Below, in pieces: positions 45,895 to 55,700 of a stretch of 64,000 nucleotides of DNA. A program made the position numbers and the translations under genes. The DNA is from Myxococcales bacterium (GTDB taxonomy: Bacteria; Myxococcota_A; Polyangia; Haliangiales; Haliangiaceae). Where the stretch lies: the NCBI GenBank assembly GCA_016717005.1, contig JADJUF010000038.1:248001-312000 (forward strand), given 5' to 3'. The stretch's first letter is position 1. Each line of letters begins with the position of its first letter. The notes under the pieces were generated by a model. It was given only the letters and a program-made list of their open reading frames with translations, ran no database searches and had not been told where the DNA came from.

Positions 45895-46680
45895 ATGGGA
45901 ACCCGAGTCGATCGAGACGTCATCCTCGCCGCGCTGCGGCTGCGGTACGACTACTACTCCGCCGAGAACGTGCTGGCCGCGGCGCTGGATCGCGCCGGCC
46001 TCGCGGGGGTCACCGGCTTCGACGGCGCCCAGCTCGGCCAGCTGCGCGGCGCGCTCGAGCGCGTCGGCGATCGCCTGGACCGCGTGCTGGCCGAGCTCGA
46101 CGCGCTGGGCGCCGTGGCGCCGACCCCGACGCGGGCGCCGGCGGCGGTCGTCGACGCTGCGCCGGTGGCGGCGGTCGTCGATGCCGCGCCGGTGGTAGCG
46201 GCCGCGCCGGCGGCGGTCGTCGCGGCGGCGCCGGCCGCCGAGCCCGCCGTCGCGCCGGCCGCCGAGGCCGCGGTCGCGTCGGCCGCCGAGGCCGCGGTCG
46301 CGCCGGCGGCGTCGGTCGCCGCGGCGGCGTCGGTCACCGCGGCGGCGTCGGTCGCGCCAGCGGCGCCGGTCACCGCGGCGCCGGCCGCCGAGGCCGCGGT
46401 CGCCGTGACCATCGCGATCACCGGCGTCGAGGTCGCCGACGGCGCCGAGGTGCTGGTGTGTGGCAGCGCCCCGGCGCTCGGCGCGTGGGATCCGGACAAG
46501 GCCGCGCGCATGGAGCTGGCCGGCGACACCTGGACCACGACCATCGCGGTCGCGCCAGAGGCCGAGCTGGCGTTCAAGTTCCTCCACCGCGGCCCCGATG
46601 GCGACGTGGTGTGGGAGGCCGGCGGCAACCGCGTGGCGCCGGCCCGGGGCCGCATCGACGCGACCTGGCGCGCGGCGTAG
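45895..46680 (+). CDS. CBM20 (starch-binding-domain) protein with Ala/Val linker, 261 aa
   Basis: The N-terminal ~75 residues form a helical domain (RDVILAALRLRYDYYSAENV, then QLRGALERVGDRLDRVLAEL). Residues ~80-165 are a low-complexity Ala/Val/Pro linker made of short repeats. The C-terminal ~90 residues are a CBM20-like beta-sandwich: EVLVCGSAPALGAWDPDKA, LAGDTWTTTIAVAP and AFKFLHRGPDGDVVWEAGGN, keeping the Trp and the Lys-Phe core of the fold. No signal peptide and no catalytic domain are present. It may target glycogen or be a regulatory glycan sensor in the cytosol. Confidence 0.75.
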   Translation: MGTRVDRDVILAALRLRYDYYSAENVLAAALDRAGLAGVTGFDGAQLGQLRGALERVGDRLDRVLAELDALGAVAPTPTRAPAAVVDAAPVAAVVDAAPVVAAAPAAVVAAAPAAEPAVAPAAEAAVASAAEAAVAPAASVAAAASVTAAASVAPAAPVTAAPAAEAAVAVTIAITGVEVADGAEVLVCGSAPALGAWDPDKAARMELAGDTWTTTIAVAPEAELAFKFLHRGPDGDVVWEAGGNRVAPARGRIDATWRAA

Positions 46681-46705
46681 CGATCCGCGCGTCGGGGTGC
46701 GACGC

Positions 46706-46780
46706 GCGACCCCGGCGGTCCGCGCGCTGGCGGCGGCGGGATGAGGGTGCAACCGCGGCCGCGCCGGGCCATCCTCTGGG
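46706..46780. repeat. Dispersed duplicate, copy 2
   Basis: Related to 44206-44290, but here noncoding, between the CBM20 gene and the gene at 46782. It suggests that a paralogue of the 369-aa protein gene once ended here. Confidence 0.75.
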
Positions 46781-46781
46781 C

Positions 46782-47747
46782 ATGAAGCACCTCGTCGTGG
46801 CCGCGCTGGCCGTGGTCGTGGCCGTGATCGCGCCGGCGCCGGCGCGCGCGTGCCTGTGGGACAACGACACGCTCGCCGAGGAGTCGCTGACCGATCGCGA
46901 CACCGCGGCGGTGCTGCGCGGGGAGCTGCACAAGCACTCGCCCGCGTTCTACGCGGCCAAGGTCGGCTACACCCGCGCGCTGGTCGACGCCGGCACCGCG
47001 CCCACGGAGCGCTACGACGACCTGGCCGTGGCGCTGGCCCGGACCGGCGCGCTCGACGACGCGCTCGCGGTGCTCGCCGCCAAGGACCAGCGGTTCCCCG
47101 GCGAGTACACCACCCTCGCCAACCGCGGCACGTTCCTCGCCATGAAGGGCGACGCCGCGGCGGCGCTGGTCGCGCTGCGGGCCGCGCTGGTGATCAACCC
47201 CGACGCGCACTTCGGCCGCGAGGAGTTCCAGGTGCGCCTGCTCGAGTACAAGCTGCGGGTCGTCAAGGACGCGACCGTGCGCGAGCGTGCGTCGTTCCTG
47301 GCCGAGATCGATCGCGACCTCATGCACACGCACCACACCAAGCACGTCAAGGGCGACGCCGCGCTCGATCGCACGATCCTCGCGCTGACCGGGCTGATCC
47401 GGTTCGGCGACGGCGATCGCGACCTCGACGTCTGGTACGCGCTCGCGTGGGCCCTGGTGCAGCGCGGGGACAACCAGCTGGCGGCGCTCGCGTTCCGCCG
47501 CGCCGAGCGCCTGGGCCACCCGCGGGCCGCGGGCGATGGCGGCGTGCGGGCCACCACGCTCCACGATCTCCGGACCTCGCCGTGCTGCCCCGAGCCGGGC
47601 TCGGCCGAGGGCGCCGCCGCCTGGGCCAAGGCCTCGGCCCGGATCGATCGCGTCCTCGCCAAGGGCGCCGCCAAGGAGGCGCGCTGGCAAGCCGCCGAGG
47701 ATCGGCGGATCACCCGCAAGCAGTGGCGCAAGGCGTTCGGCTACTGA
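46782..47747 (+). CDS. Exported helical-repeat (TPR-like) protein, 321 aa
   Basis: Signal peptide MKHLVVAALAVVVAVIAPAP, cleaved after ARA, leaving CLWDNDT. Several TPR-like helix pairs follow (YDDLAVALARTGALDDALAV, YTTLANRGTFLAMKGDAAAA, ALAWALVQRGDNQLAALAFR). A His-rich stretch, DRDLMHTHHTKHVKG, lies near residue 185 and a Cys pair (SPCCPEP) near 270. Expected in the periplasm or outer envelope. Similar proteins are common in myxobacteria without known function. Confidence 0.72.
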   Translation: MKHLVVAALAVVVAVIAPAPARACLWDNDTLAEESLTDRDTAAVLRGELHKHSPAFYAAKVGYTRALVDAGTAPTERYDDLAVALARTGALDDALAVLAAKDQRFPGEYTTLANRGTFLAMKGDAAAALVALRAALVINPDAHFGREEFQVRLLEYKLRVVKDATVRERASFLAEIDRDLMHTHHTKHVKGDAALDRTILALTGLIRFGDGDRDLDVWYALAWALVQRGDNQLAALAFRRAERLGHPRAAGDGGVRATTLHDLRTSPCCPEPGSAEGAAAWAKASARIDRVLAKGAAKEARWQAAEDRRITRKQWRKAFGY

Positions 47748-47869
47748 ACGTCTCCGCGGCGCCCTGGCGCGCCGGGCGCTGCGACACCTGGCCGCGGCGC
47801 GGCGGGCGCGTCGGGACTTCGCGGGCCCCGGGCCTTGCCTCGCGCGGGTGGCGTCCACACCATGCCGGC

Positions 47870-48391
47870 ATGCCTCGCTTCGATGCCTCCCAGGCCGAGT
47901 GCCGGGTGTTCACGTTCAAGGAGGGCGCGCTGTCGGCGGTCGCCCACGACCTCGAGCTGAGCGTCGGGCGCCTGACGATCGACGTCGACGCCGACCTGGC
48001 GATCGACGCGCGGTTCGGGCTCGACGCGCTCCGGGTCCTGCACGCGGTCAAGGACGGGCGCGCGACCTCGTCGTTGTCCGACGGCGACAAGCGCAAGATC
48101 GAGAAGACGATGGCCGACGACGTGCTCGCGGTGCGGCGGCACCCCGAGGCGACGTTCCGCGGCAAGGCCGAGCCGGCCGGCGACGGCTTCCGGATCACCG
48201 GCGAGCTGACGCTGCACGGGCGCGCGCGGCCGCTGACCGTGACCACGCGCGCGCTCGACGGGCGCCAGGTCGCCGAGGTGACGCTCCACCAGCCCGACTT
48301 CGGCATCAAGCCGTTCTCGGCGATGCTGGGCACGCTCAAGGTCAAGGCCGACCTGAAGGTCCGGGTCGCGGTGCCGTGGCCACACACCTGA
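47870..48391 (+). CDS. YceI family protein, 173 aa
   Basis: YceI-like lipocalin fold: ECRVFTFKEGALSAVAHDLE at the N-terminus (the AHDLE variant of the family), DDVLAVRRHPEATFRGKAEP, FRITGELTLHGRARPLTVTT and DFGIKPFSAMLGTLKVKADL. Family members bind polyisoprenoids or amphiphiles in a beta-barrel. Unlike E. coli YceI, it has no signal peptide, so it is probably cytosolic. The OsmC gene follows after 19 bases and is probably co-transcribed. Confidence 0.88.
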   Translation: MPRFDASQAECRVFTFKEGALSAVAHDLELSVGRLTIDVDADLAIDARFGLDALRVLHAVKDGRATSSLSDGDKRKIEKTMADDVLAVRRHPEATFRGKAEPAGDGFRITGELTLHGRARPLTVTTRALDGRQVAEVTLHQPDFGIKPFSAMLGTLKVKADLKVRVAVPWPHT

Positions 48392-48410
48392 TCACCTGGT
48401 AGGGACACCC

Positions 48411-48881
48411 ATGTCGAACCACACCGCTCGCCTGATCTGGAACCGCTCGTCGGAGACGATGGACGCCAAGGCCTACTCGCGCGACCACCAGTGGACCTTC
48501 GACAGCGGCGTCCAGGTCACGGCCTCGGCCGCGGCCGGGCCGGCGATCCCGCCGGGCACCGTCGGTGACCGCACGGTCGATCCCGAGGAGGCCGTGGTCG
48601 CGGCGCTGGCCAGCTGCCACATGCTGTTCTTCCTGGCGCTCGCGGCCAAGCGCGGCCTGACGATCGATCGCTACGAGGACGCGCCCCACGGCCTGCTCGA
48701 GTCCAAGGACGGCGCCACCCAGTTCACGACCATCACGCTGGCGCCGCAGGTCACCTGGGGCGGCGCCGCGCCCGACGCCGAGACCGTGGCGACGCTGCAC
48801 CGCGAGGCGCACAAGCGCTGCTACATCGCCAACAGCCTCAAGAGCCACGTGGTGATCGAGGGCGTCGCGCTGGCGCACTGA
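48411..48881 (+). CDS. OsmC family peroxiredoxin-like protein, 156 aa
   Basis: Two conserved cysteines are in the expected places: ALASCHMLFFLALAAKRGL near residue 73 and EAHKRCYIANSLKSHV near 140. OsmC/Ohr proteins reduce organic hydroperoxides through this pair. The VDPEEAVVAALASC block and the short N-terminus match the OsmC rather than the Ohr branch. Co-directional with the yceI-like gene just upstream, suggesting an envelope or oxidative-stress unit. Confidence 0.9.
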   Translation: MSNHTARLIWNRSSETMDAKAYSRDHQWTFDSGVQVTASAAAGPAIPPGTVGDRTVDPEEAVVAALASCHMLFFLALAAKRGLTIDRYEDAPHGLLESKDGATQFTTITLAPQVTWGGAAPDAETVATLHREAHKRCYIANSLKSHVVIEGVALAH

Positions 48882-49398
48882 GCCCCGACGCCGCGCTCGG
48901 CGCCGCGATCGGCGGCGGGCGCGCGCAGCGCGGTACGGCCGGCGGAGCGGGTGCTCGCTCGGGGCCGCGGTGACGTCACCACTTGCCGCGACGCCAGCAG
49001 CGACGCGAGCAGCGACGGCGGTAGCGACGCTGGCAGTGACGCCGCCGCGACGCCGGTACCGACGCTGGCCGCGACGCCGGTACCGACGCTGGCCGCGACG
49101 CCGGGTAGCGACGCCCGCGAGCTTGACGGCGGCGTCGGGGTGGATGCCTTCGCTGGCGGCGCGGGCGACGGTCGTGGGACACATTCGCCCAGCGACGAGC
49201 TGCCAGGATGTCGTCAGGCAGGGCGAACCGCGCACCCGAACGCCTCGAGGCCGCGGACGGCCGGTTGATCGAGGCCGCGGTGGGGTACCACAGCCTGATC
49301 TACCTCACCTCGTTCGATCGGCGGCGTCGCTGGTCGGCGCCGTCCTGCCAGCGGCCCCCGACGCGCCGACGGCCGCGCGGGCCGTGTACGATGGCCGG
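48882..49398. other. Intergenic stretch with tandem repeats and no supported gene
   Basis: Positions ~48985-49130 are a repetitive tract encoding, in one frame, an Asp/Ser/Ala-rich string like lipoprotein linkers, with no signal sequence before it. The rest has only short frames. A relic of a lipoprotein gene is possible. Confidence 0.5.
49052..49118. repeat. 24-bp tandem repeat
   Basis: The unit GCGACGCCGGTACCGACGCT plus GGCC occurs twice in full and is followed by a partial third copy (GCGACGCCGGGTAGCGACGC variant). Upstream, irregular GCGACG-type repeats extend to ~48985. Confidence 0.85.
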
Positions 49399-52098
49399 AT
49401 GCGCACGCTCCTCGTCGTCGTGATCGCCGGGCTGCTCGGGTTGGCCGCGCGGGCGACGCCGGCCGCGGCCCAGACGTGCACGCCGCTCGACACCAGCAGC
49501 TTCGCCGGGCTCAAGGCCGGCGGCTGTCTGGTCGGCGGGGTCGCCACCGACGCGGCCGGCGTCGCGACCCCGCGCGCCGGCGACGCCCCGGCCACGCCGA
49601 CGGTGTTCACGGCCTCGCCCAAGGGCCTGACCGTGCGCGTCCCGGCCAGCGCGACGATCGTCAAGGCGTACCTGGTGGTCTACGCCAAGTTCAACGGCGG
49701 CTTCAACGGCAACCCGGCCGATCAGGTCCGGTTGAACGGCGTCCTGCTCAACACCGCCGCCGAGGTCGATCGCAACAACCCGGCCGGTTCGGGCTACCGC
49801 GCCTACGATGTGACCGCGGGGTTCGGCATCACCGGCTCGGGCACGTACCCGCTGGCCGAGCGTGGCGACGCCGATCTCAACTACCAGGGCGTCGGCGCCG
49901 GGCTGGCCGGCGAGCAGCTGGTCGTGGTGTTCACCGACGTCACCCACCGTCAGAGCCGGCACGTCAGCTACCAGCCGACCTTCATCAACGGCACCACCGC
50001 CCCGGCCAGCTTCAACGTCACCGGCCTGCCGACCTGCGGCGGCGCGCCGACCAACGCGGTCATCTCGTTCTCCGAGATGTTCGAGTGCACCGACGAGCAG
50101 AACGGGCGCCTCGAGTTCAAGCCCGGCGGCGTGGCGACGTTCACCACGCTGACCACCGTGCTGGGCGGGCGCGACGATGGCTCCCCCGGCCAGGTCGGCA
50201 CCTGCGGCGCCCAGGACTTCAACTCGCTCATCACCTCGGGCTCGTTCGGGTACGACGACGCCGGCCTCCTCGTCGGCGTGGCCGGCGACAGCCCGACCGC
50301 GGAACCGGTCGGCGGCACCTCGTCCAACAGCCGCCTGTCCGACGAGCTGTACCAGACCGGGCCGCTCGACCTGTCGGGCGTGCTCAACGTGCGGTTCACC
50401 GGCGACGGCGATCAGATCCTGACGGCGACCACGATGGTGATCGATCTGTCCGACGCCGACTGCGACACGCTGATCGACAACGTCGACAACTGCCCGGTGG
50501 TGAACAACCCCACCCAGGACAACGCCGACGGCGATCCGCTGGGCGACGCGTGCGACAACTGCCCGACGGTGGCCAACCCGACCCAGGCCGATCAGGACGG
50601 CGACGGGCTCGGCGACGCCTGCGATCTCGATCGCGACGGCGACGGCGTGGTCGACACCGTCGACAACTGTCCGGCGGTGGCGAACCCCGGCCAGGCCGAT
50701 CTCGATGGTGACGGCCTCGGCGACGCCTGCGACGCCGACACGTGCGGCGACGGCGTGCGCACCAGCGGCGAGGCCTGCGACGACAGCAACCGGGTGGCTG
50801 GCGACGGGTGCTCGCTGGCGTGCGCGGTCGAGCCGGGCTGGACCTGCGGCGGCGCCGGCGCCGGATCGTGCAGCACGACCTGCGGCGACGGCGTGCGGGC
50901 CGGGGCCGAGGCGTGCGACGACGGCGGGGTGGTGGCCGGCGATGGCTGCGACGCGACCTGCGCGGTCGAGATCGGCTGGACCTGCGTCGGCGGCGCGCCC
51001 GACGTGTGCGCTGGCATCTGCGGCGACGGCCTGCGCCGCGGGGCCGAGGCGTGCGACGACGGCGGGGTGGTGGCCGGCGATGGCTGCGGCGCGACCTGCG
51101 CGGTCGAGCCGGGCTGGACCTGCCTCGGCGCTGGCGCCGGATCGTGCAGCACGACCTGCGGCGACGGCGTGCGGGCCGGGGCCGAGGCGTGCGACGACGG
51201 CGGGGTGGTGGCCGGCGATGGCTGCGGCGCGACCTGCGCGGTCGAGCCGGGCTGGACCTGCCTCGGCGCTGGCGCCGGATCGTGCAGCACGACCTGCGGC
51301 GACGGCGTGCGGGCCGGGGCCGAGGCGTGCGACGACGGCGGGGTGGTGGCCGGCGATGGCTGCGACGCGAGCTGCGCGGTCGAGCCGGGCTGGAGCTGCG
51401 TCGGCGGCGCGCCCGACGCGTGCGCGACCACGTGCGGCGATGGCGTGCGGGCCGGGGCCGAGGCGTGCGACGACGGCGACGCGACGGCCGGGGACGGCTG
51501 CGACGCGAGCTGCGCGGTCGAGCCGGGCTGGAGCTGCACCGGCGGCGCGCCCGACGCCTGCACCACCGGCTGCGGCGACGGCGTCACGGCCGGGGCCGAG
51601 GCGTGCGACGACGGCGACCTCGCCGGCGGCGACGGCTGCAGCGCGACCTGCGCGCTCGAGCCGGGCTGGACCTGCGCCGGCGCCCCGAGCGCGTGCGTGT
51701 CCGCGTGCGGCGACGGCGTCCGGGTCGGGGCCGAGGCGTGCGACGACGGCAACACCACCGCGCTCGACGGCTGCGACGGCGCGTGCGCGATCGAGCCGGG
51801 CGCGACCTGCAGCGGCGGCGCGCCCGACGAGTGCACGCCCGATCGCGATCTCGACGGCATCGTTGACGCCGACGACGTGTGCCCTGACGCCGCCGACCCG
51901 ATGCAGGAGGACGCCGACGCCGACGGCCTCGGCGACGCGTGCGACCCCGACGACAACAACGACGGCATCCCCGACGGCTACGGCGTCGCCGGCGGCGGCT
52001 GTGACTGCGCGTCGGGCGGGCCCGCCCCGGCGCCCTGGCCTGCCGCGCTGGCGCTGCTGGCGCTGGCGGGGCGTCGCCGGCGGCGCCGGCCGAGCTGA
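49399..52098 (+). CDS. Giant surface protein with TSP3, eight DUF4215 modules and MYXO-CTERM-like tail, 899 aa
   Basis: Signal peptide MRTLLVVVIAGLLGLAARAT, cleaved near AAAQ. Residues ~30-350 form a beta-rich domain. Next come three to four thrombospondin type 3 Ca2+-binding repeats (~352-448; DNCPVVNNPTQDNADGDPLG), eight Cys-rich DUF4215 modules of ~46 aa (449-814; each begins CGDGV.AGAEACDDG), another TSP3 unit (~815-870), and a MYXO-CTERM-like end (CDCASGG, hydrophobic helix, RRRRRRPS). Probably a disulfide- and calcium-stiffened surface stalk. One 138-bp module is duplicated exactly. Confidence 0.93.
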   Translation: MRTLLVVVIAGLLGLAARATPAAAQTCTPLDTSSFAGLKAGGCLVGGVATDAAGVATPRAGDAPATPTVFTASPKGLTVRVPASATIVKAYLVVYAKFNGGFNGNPADQVRLNGVLLNTAAEVDRNNPAGSGYRAYDVTAGFGITGSGTYPLAERGDADLNYQGVGAGLAGEQLVVVFTDVTHRQSRHVSYQPTFINGTTAPASFNVTGLPTCGGAPTNAVISFSEMFECTDEQNGRLEFKPGGVATFTTLTTVLGGRDDGSPGQVGTCGAQDFNSLITSGSFGYDDAGLLVGVAGDSPTAEPVGGTSSNSRLSDELYQTGPLDLSGVLNVRFTGDGDQILTATTMVIDLSDADCDTLIDNVDNCPVVNNPTQDNADGDPLGDACDNCPTVANPTQADQDGDGLGDACDLDRDGDGVVDTVDNCPAVANPGQADLDGDGLGDACDADTCGDGVRTSGEACDDSNRVAGDGCSLACAVEPGWTCGGAGAGSCSTTCGDGVRAGAEACDDGGVVAGDGCDATCAVEIGWTCVGGAPDVCAGICGDGLRRGAEACDDGGVVAGDGCGATCAVEPGWTCLGAGAGSCSTTCGDGVRAGAEACDDGGVVAGDGCGATCAVEPGWTCLGAGAGSCSTTCGDGVRAGAEACDDGGVVAGDGCDASCAVEPGWSCVGGAPDACATTCGDGVRAGAEACDDGDATAGDGCDASCAVEPGWSCTGGAPDACTTGCGDGVTAGAEACDDGDLAGGDGCSATCALEPGWTCAGAPSACVSACGDGVRVGAEACDDGNTTALDGCDGACAIEPGATCSGGAPDECTPDRDLDGIVDADDVCPDAADPMQEDADADGLGDACDPDDNNDGIPDGYGVAGGGCDCASGGPAPAPWPAALALLALAGRRRRRRPS
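51061..51336. repeat. 138-bp exact tandem duplication within DUF4215 array
   Basis: Positions 51061-51198 and 51199-51336 match over essentially the whole 138 bases, equal to one 46-residue module, showing recent unequal crossover or slippage. Neighbouring modules differ more. Confidence 0.88.
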
Positions 52099-52175
52099 CC
52101 CAGCGCGCGCCAGGGCCCCGGCGACACGAACGCCGCGACGCGCCGGAGGTCGCGGGTCGCCCGGGGGCCAGGTGG

Positions 52176-52664
52176 TCACAGCCCGATCGCGACCGAGAGC
52201 GTGCCGCCGGCGAACCAGGTGCGCTCGGTCGGGCCCAGCGGGCGATCGGGATGACAGTCCATGCGCGCCCAGCCGGGCCCGCCCTCGGCCGCGGCGATCA
52301 CCGTGATCGGCGTGCCGTCGCCGGCGAACCGGTAGCCGGCGCCGGCGCCGGCCAGCACCGCCGGCTCGACGCAGACGAGCGCGAGCTGCGGCCGCACCTC
52401 GATCCGCGCGACCCAGGCGCCGCGGACCGGCACCAGCACGCCGGCCCGCGCCGACACGTTGAGGAGCCCGCCGCCGAGCGCGACGAAGGGCGTCACGCCG
52501 CCGACGTCGAGGCGGCGGCCGGCGCTGACCACGAGCATGCTCGCGAGCGTGTGGTCGTCAGCGCTCCCGTGGATCGCGACCGGCTCGACGTCGACGAACC
52601 AGCGCTCGGCCCGGGCCGTGGACGAGGCCGTGAGCAGGACGAGGACGACGAGCAGCGAGCGCAC
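52176..52664 (-). CDS. Small exported protein of unknown function, 162 aa
   Basis: A GTG start is chosen because AAGGAG lies seven bases upstream and the first residues form a signal peptide (MRSLLVVLVLLTASSTARA, cleaved before ERW). The mature part is beta-rich (FVDVEPVAIHGSADDHTLAS, ALGGGLLNVSARAGVLVPVR) with a Gly-rich repeat pattern like a small outer-membrane beta-barrel. Two cysteines are present. Family not recognised. It lies on the same strand as, and 109 bases downstream of, the 1059-aa MYXO-CTERM protein gene. Confidence 0.65.
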   Translation of the reverse strand: MRSLLVVLVLLTASSTARAERWFVDVEPVAIHGSADDHTLASMLVVSAGRRLDVGGVTPFVALGGGLLNVSARAGVLVPVRGAWVARIEVRPQLALVCVEPAVLAGAGAGYRFAGDGTPITVIAAAEGGPGWARMDCHPDRPLGPTERTWFAGGTLSVAIGL

Positions 52665-52773
52665 GCACCCACTCCTTCGCAAGCCGCGTGCCGGCGCAAC
52701 TGCTCGACGGCGCTGCCCGCGGGGCGGGCCGCGGGGCGGGACCGCGGCGGCTGTGTCGCGCCCGCGATCGCGA

Positions 52774-55700
52774 TCACACCCGGCGGCGGCGCACCAGCGC
52801 GAGGCCGACGAGCGCCGCGGCGACCGCGCCGGGCACCGGGTCGCTGCCGGTCGAGCAGCAGCCACCGTCGGGGCTGCCGCCGGTGCCCGCGTCGGGCCCG
52901 CCCACGCCGGCGTCGACGCTGGGGCCGCCGACGAGGTGCACGAGCACGCCGTCGGACAGGATGTCGGGCGAGCGTCCGGCCGCCGAGACCGCGCGCACGG
53001 CGAACAGGTAGCGCGCGCCGTCCTCGAGCACCAGCCCGGTGCGGGTGTACGAGGTCGCGTCGACCGGCTGCCAGGGCGGGTAGAACACGTAGCCGCCGTC
53101 GGCGTGGGCGATCGCGACCTCGTAGCTCGCGGCGCCCGGGACCGGATCCCACGAGCCGGACAGCGTGTCGCGGGTGAACACCTCGTCGACGTCGTCGCCG
53201 CTGGCGGTCGACGGATCGAGATCGCGCACGATGCCCGGGCCGCGCAGCGGCGCGTTCTTGAGGCCGTAGAGGTAGCCGTCGGCGACCGACACCATCAGCT
53301 CGTCGTTGCCGTCGCCGTCGGTGTCGGCGAACGCGGTCGCGCCCACCGGGGCGCCGAACGGCACGGCGAAGTCGAGCGTGCCCGCGCACGGGTCGACCGC
53401 GTAGAGCCAGCCGTCGGACGAGCCGATGACCGCGCTGGCGTGGCCCAGGCCGGTGAGGTTGGTGTGGACGACCGGGGACGCGAGCAGGCCGAGCTTGGCG
53501 CCGGCCGCGGTGGCGGCGTCGCCGTCAGGGTAGAGCTGGCCGTCGGCGAGCACGAACGCGCGCAGGAGCCCGGGGCCAGCCGGATCGGCCACCTTGACCA
53601 CGCCATTGACGAGCGAGGTCGACACCGTGTGCGGGCGGTTGGCACAGGTGACGAGCGCCGCGTACGGGTACGGCCGATCGTCGGTGTCGGTCCACAGCGC
53701 GGTCGTGAGGTCGTGGTCGACGCCGCGCGCGGGCGAGAAGCCGCCGGTCAGGACCAGCTCGTCCTCGGGATCCGCGTCGAGGTTGATCGGCATCGGCAGC
53801 ATGTACAGGGTGACGGTCGGCGTGCGGCCCGTGGCGATGATGGCGCCGGTCGCACCCGAGAACACGAACGTGGTGTAGAGGTGGAAGACCACGTCGTCGC
53901 GGCCGTCGCCGTCCCAGTCGGCCAGGGCGATGCCCGACGGGAACTTGGCCGGGTTGGGTGCGACGGCGGTGGTCCACAGCTCGTGGCCGTCGGTGCCCGC
54001 GAGCGCGGTCGTCCGGATGTCGAGATCCGACGCGCGGCCCCACTGCACGGCGACGTCGGGCACGGCGTCGCCGTCGAAGTTGCCGACCACCAGATCGTTC
54101 CAGGCGTCGCCGCCCAGCGACGCCTCCCAGCGGATGGCGCCGGTGCTGTCGAGCCGGGCGATGCTCTCGGTCGGCGGCACCGCGCCGTTGTCGCGGCGCC
54201 GGCACATCACGCCGGGGAAGCCGCCCAGCGCAGGCACGATCGTCGGGGCGAACGCCGAGCGCAGCTCCCACAGGCGCTGGGGCGGATCGGCGTTGGTGGC
54301 GTTGCGGGCGTCGAGCGCCGCCAGGGTCCGGCGGCTGTCGGTCACGAGCACCTCGGCCGCGGGGTCGCCCGTGAGCTGGGCCGCGACCGGCGCCTGCGCC
54401 AGGTGGAGCCAGCCGCCGTGATCGTAGTACTGCCCGGCGCGGAACGAGCCGACGTCGGCCAGCGCGGGCACGGTCACCGTCGAGAGCCGCCCGTCGCTGG
54501 TCGACACCACCAGCCGGTCGCCCTCGCGCCACGCGGCCAGCACCTCGGATCCCGGCGCGCCGCGCCACGCCACCAGCGTCGTGTCGGCCGGGTGGCGCGC
54601 GTCGTAGACCAGCAGCTCGTTGGGGCGCTTGGTGTCGACGGTGGCGAGGTCGAGCGCGCCGTCGCTGTTGGCGTCGAACTGCACCGACCGGGTCGGCAGC
54701 GGCGCACGCCCGGCCAGCTCGGGATCACGGGTGGTGAGCACCCGGCGGTCCTTGAGGCGCCAGGCCAGCGTGGTGCGCGGGTTCGCGGCGCGATCGAAGC
54801 GCCAGCCGATCAGCTGCTGGCTCGCCTCGGTCACGAGCACGGCCTCGGTCGGGGTCGGGGTCAGGGCCGCGACCTGCTGCTGGCCCGGGATCGTGGCCAG
54901 GATCGTGCCGGTCGCGGCGTCGAGCACCGTCGTGATCGGATCGCCGCTGGTCTGGGTGCCGGTGGCGATCAGCTCGAGCGCGCCGTCGTGGTCGAGGTCG
55001 ACGATGCGATCGGTGCCCATGATCATGTCGCCGTCGCGATCGCCGACGTCGGTCGACCAGGCCAGGTCGAGCCGGGCCGGGTCGGCGCGGTACTGCACGA
55101 CGAACACCTTGTGGCCCTGACCGGGGGCCGGCAGCGCCGAGCCCTGCCAGCACACCAGCTCGGCGCCGGCGCCCGGCAGCACGTCGTGCGCCTGGCAGTG
55201 GGCGATCGCGGTCCAGGCGCCGAGGTTCGGCGTGACCGCGCGCAGCGCGCCCGTGGCGCCGTCGAGGATGCGCAGATCGGTCTGCGTCGACAGGACGAAG
55301 TCGGCGACGCCGTCGCCGGTGATGTCGGCGTAGGCCATCTGACGCGCGCCGGCGCACGCCGACGACGGCAGCGTCCAGACCTTGCGCGCGGCGGCCCAGC
55401 CGTCGGCGAAGCTCCACACGACGCCGGGCGTGGTCGAGCGCAGCTGGCAGCACGCGCACTCCTGCACCGTCAGCTCGTCGCCGGGGCGGCCGTCGACGTC
55501 GGCCAGGCGCACGTCGGCCAGGGTGCCCATCTCGCCGACCGGCTCGCCCCACAGGAGCGCCCCGGTGGTGGGCTCGAACACGAACGCGCGATCGCTCGAG
55601 CGCGCGATCAGCTCGGGGGCGCCGTCGCCGTCGAGATCCGCCTGGCCGACCATCGCGGTCAGCGCGAGGTTGGCGCTGGTCCAGCGCGGCACGCCCAGGG

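Noticed and set aside
48951..49268. 105-aa plus-strand frame with Asp/Ser-rich linker-like sequence.
   Set aside because: No signal peptide, no recognisable domain, generated largely by the 24-bp tandem repeat; treated as intergenic or relic.
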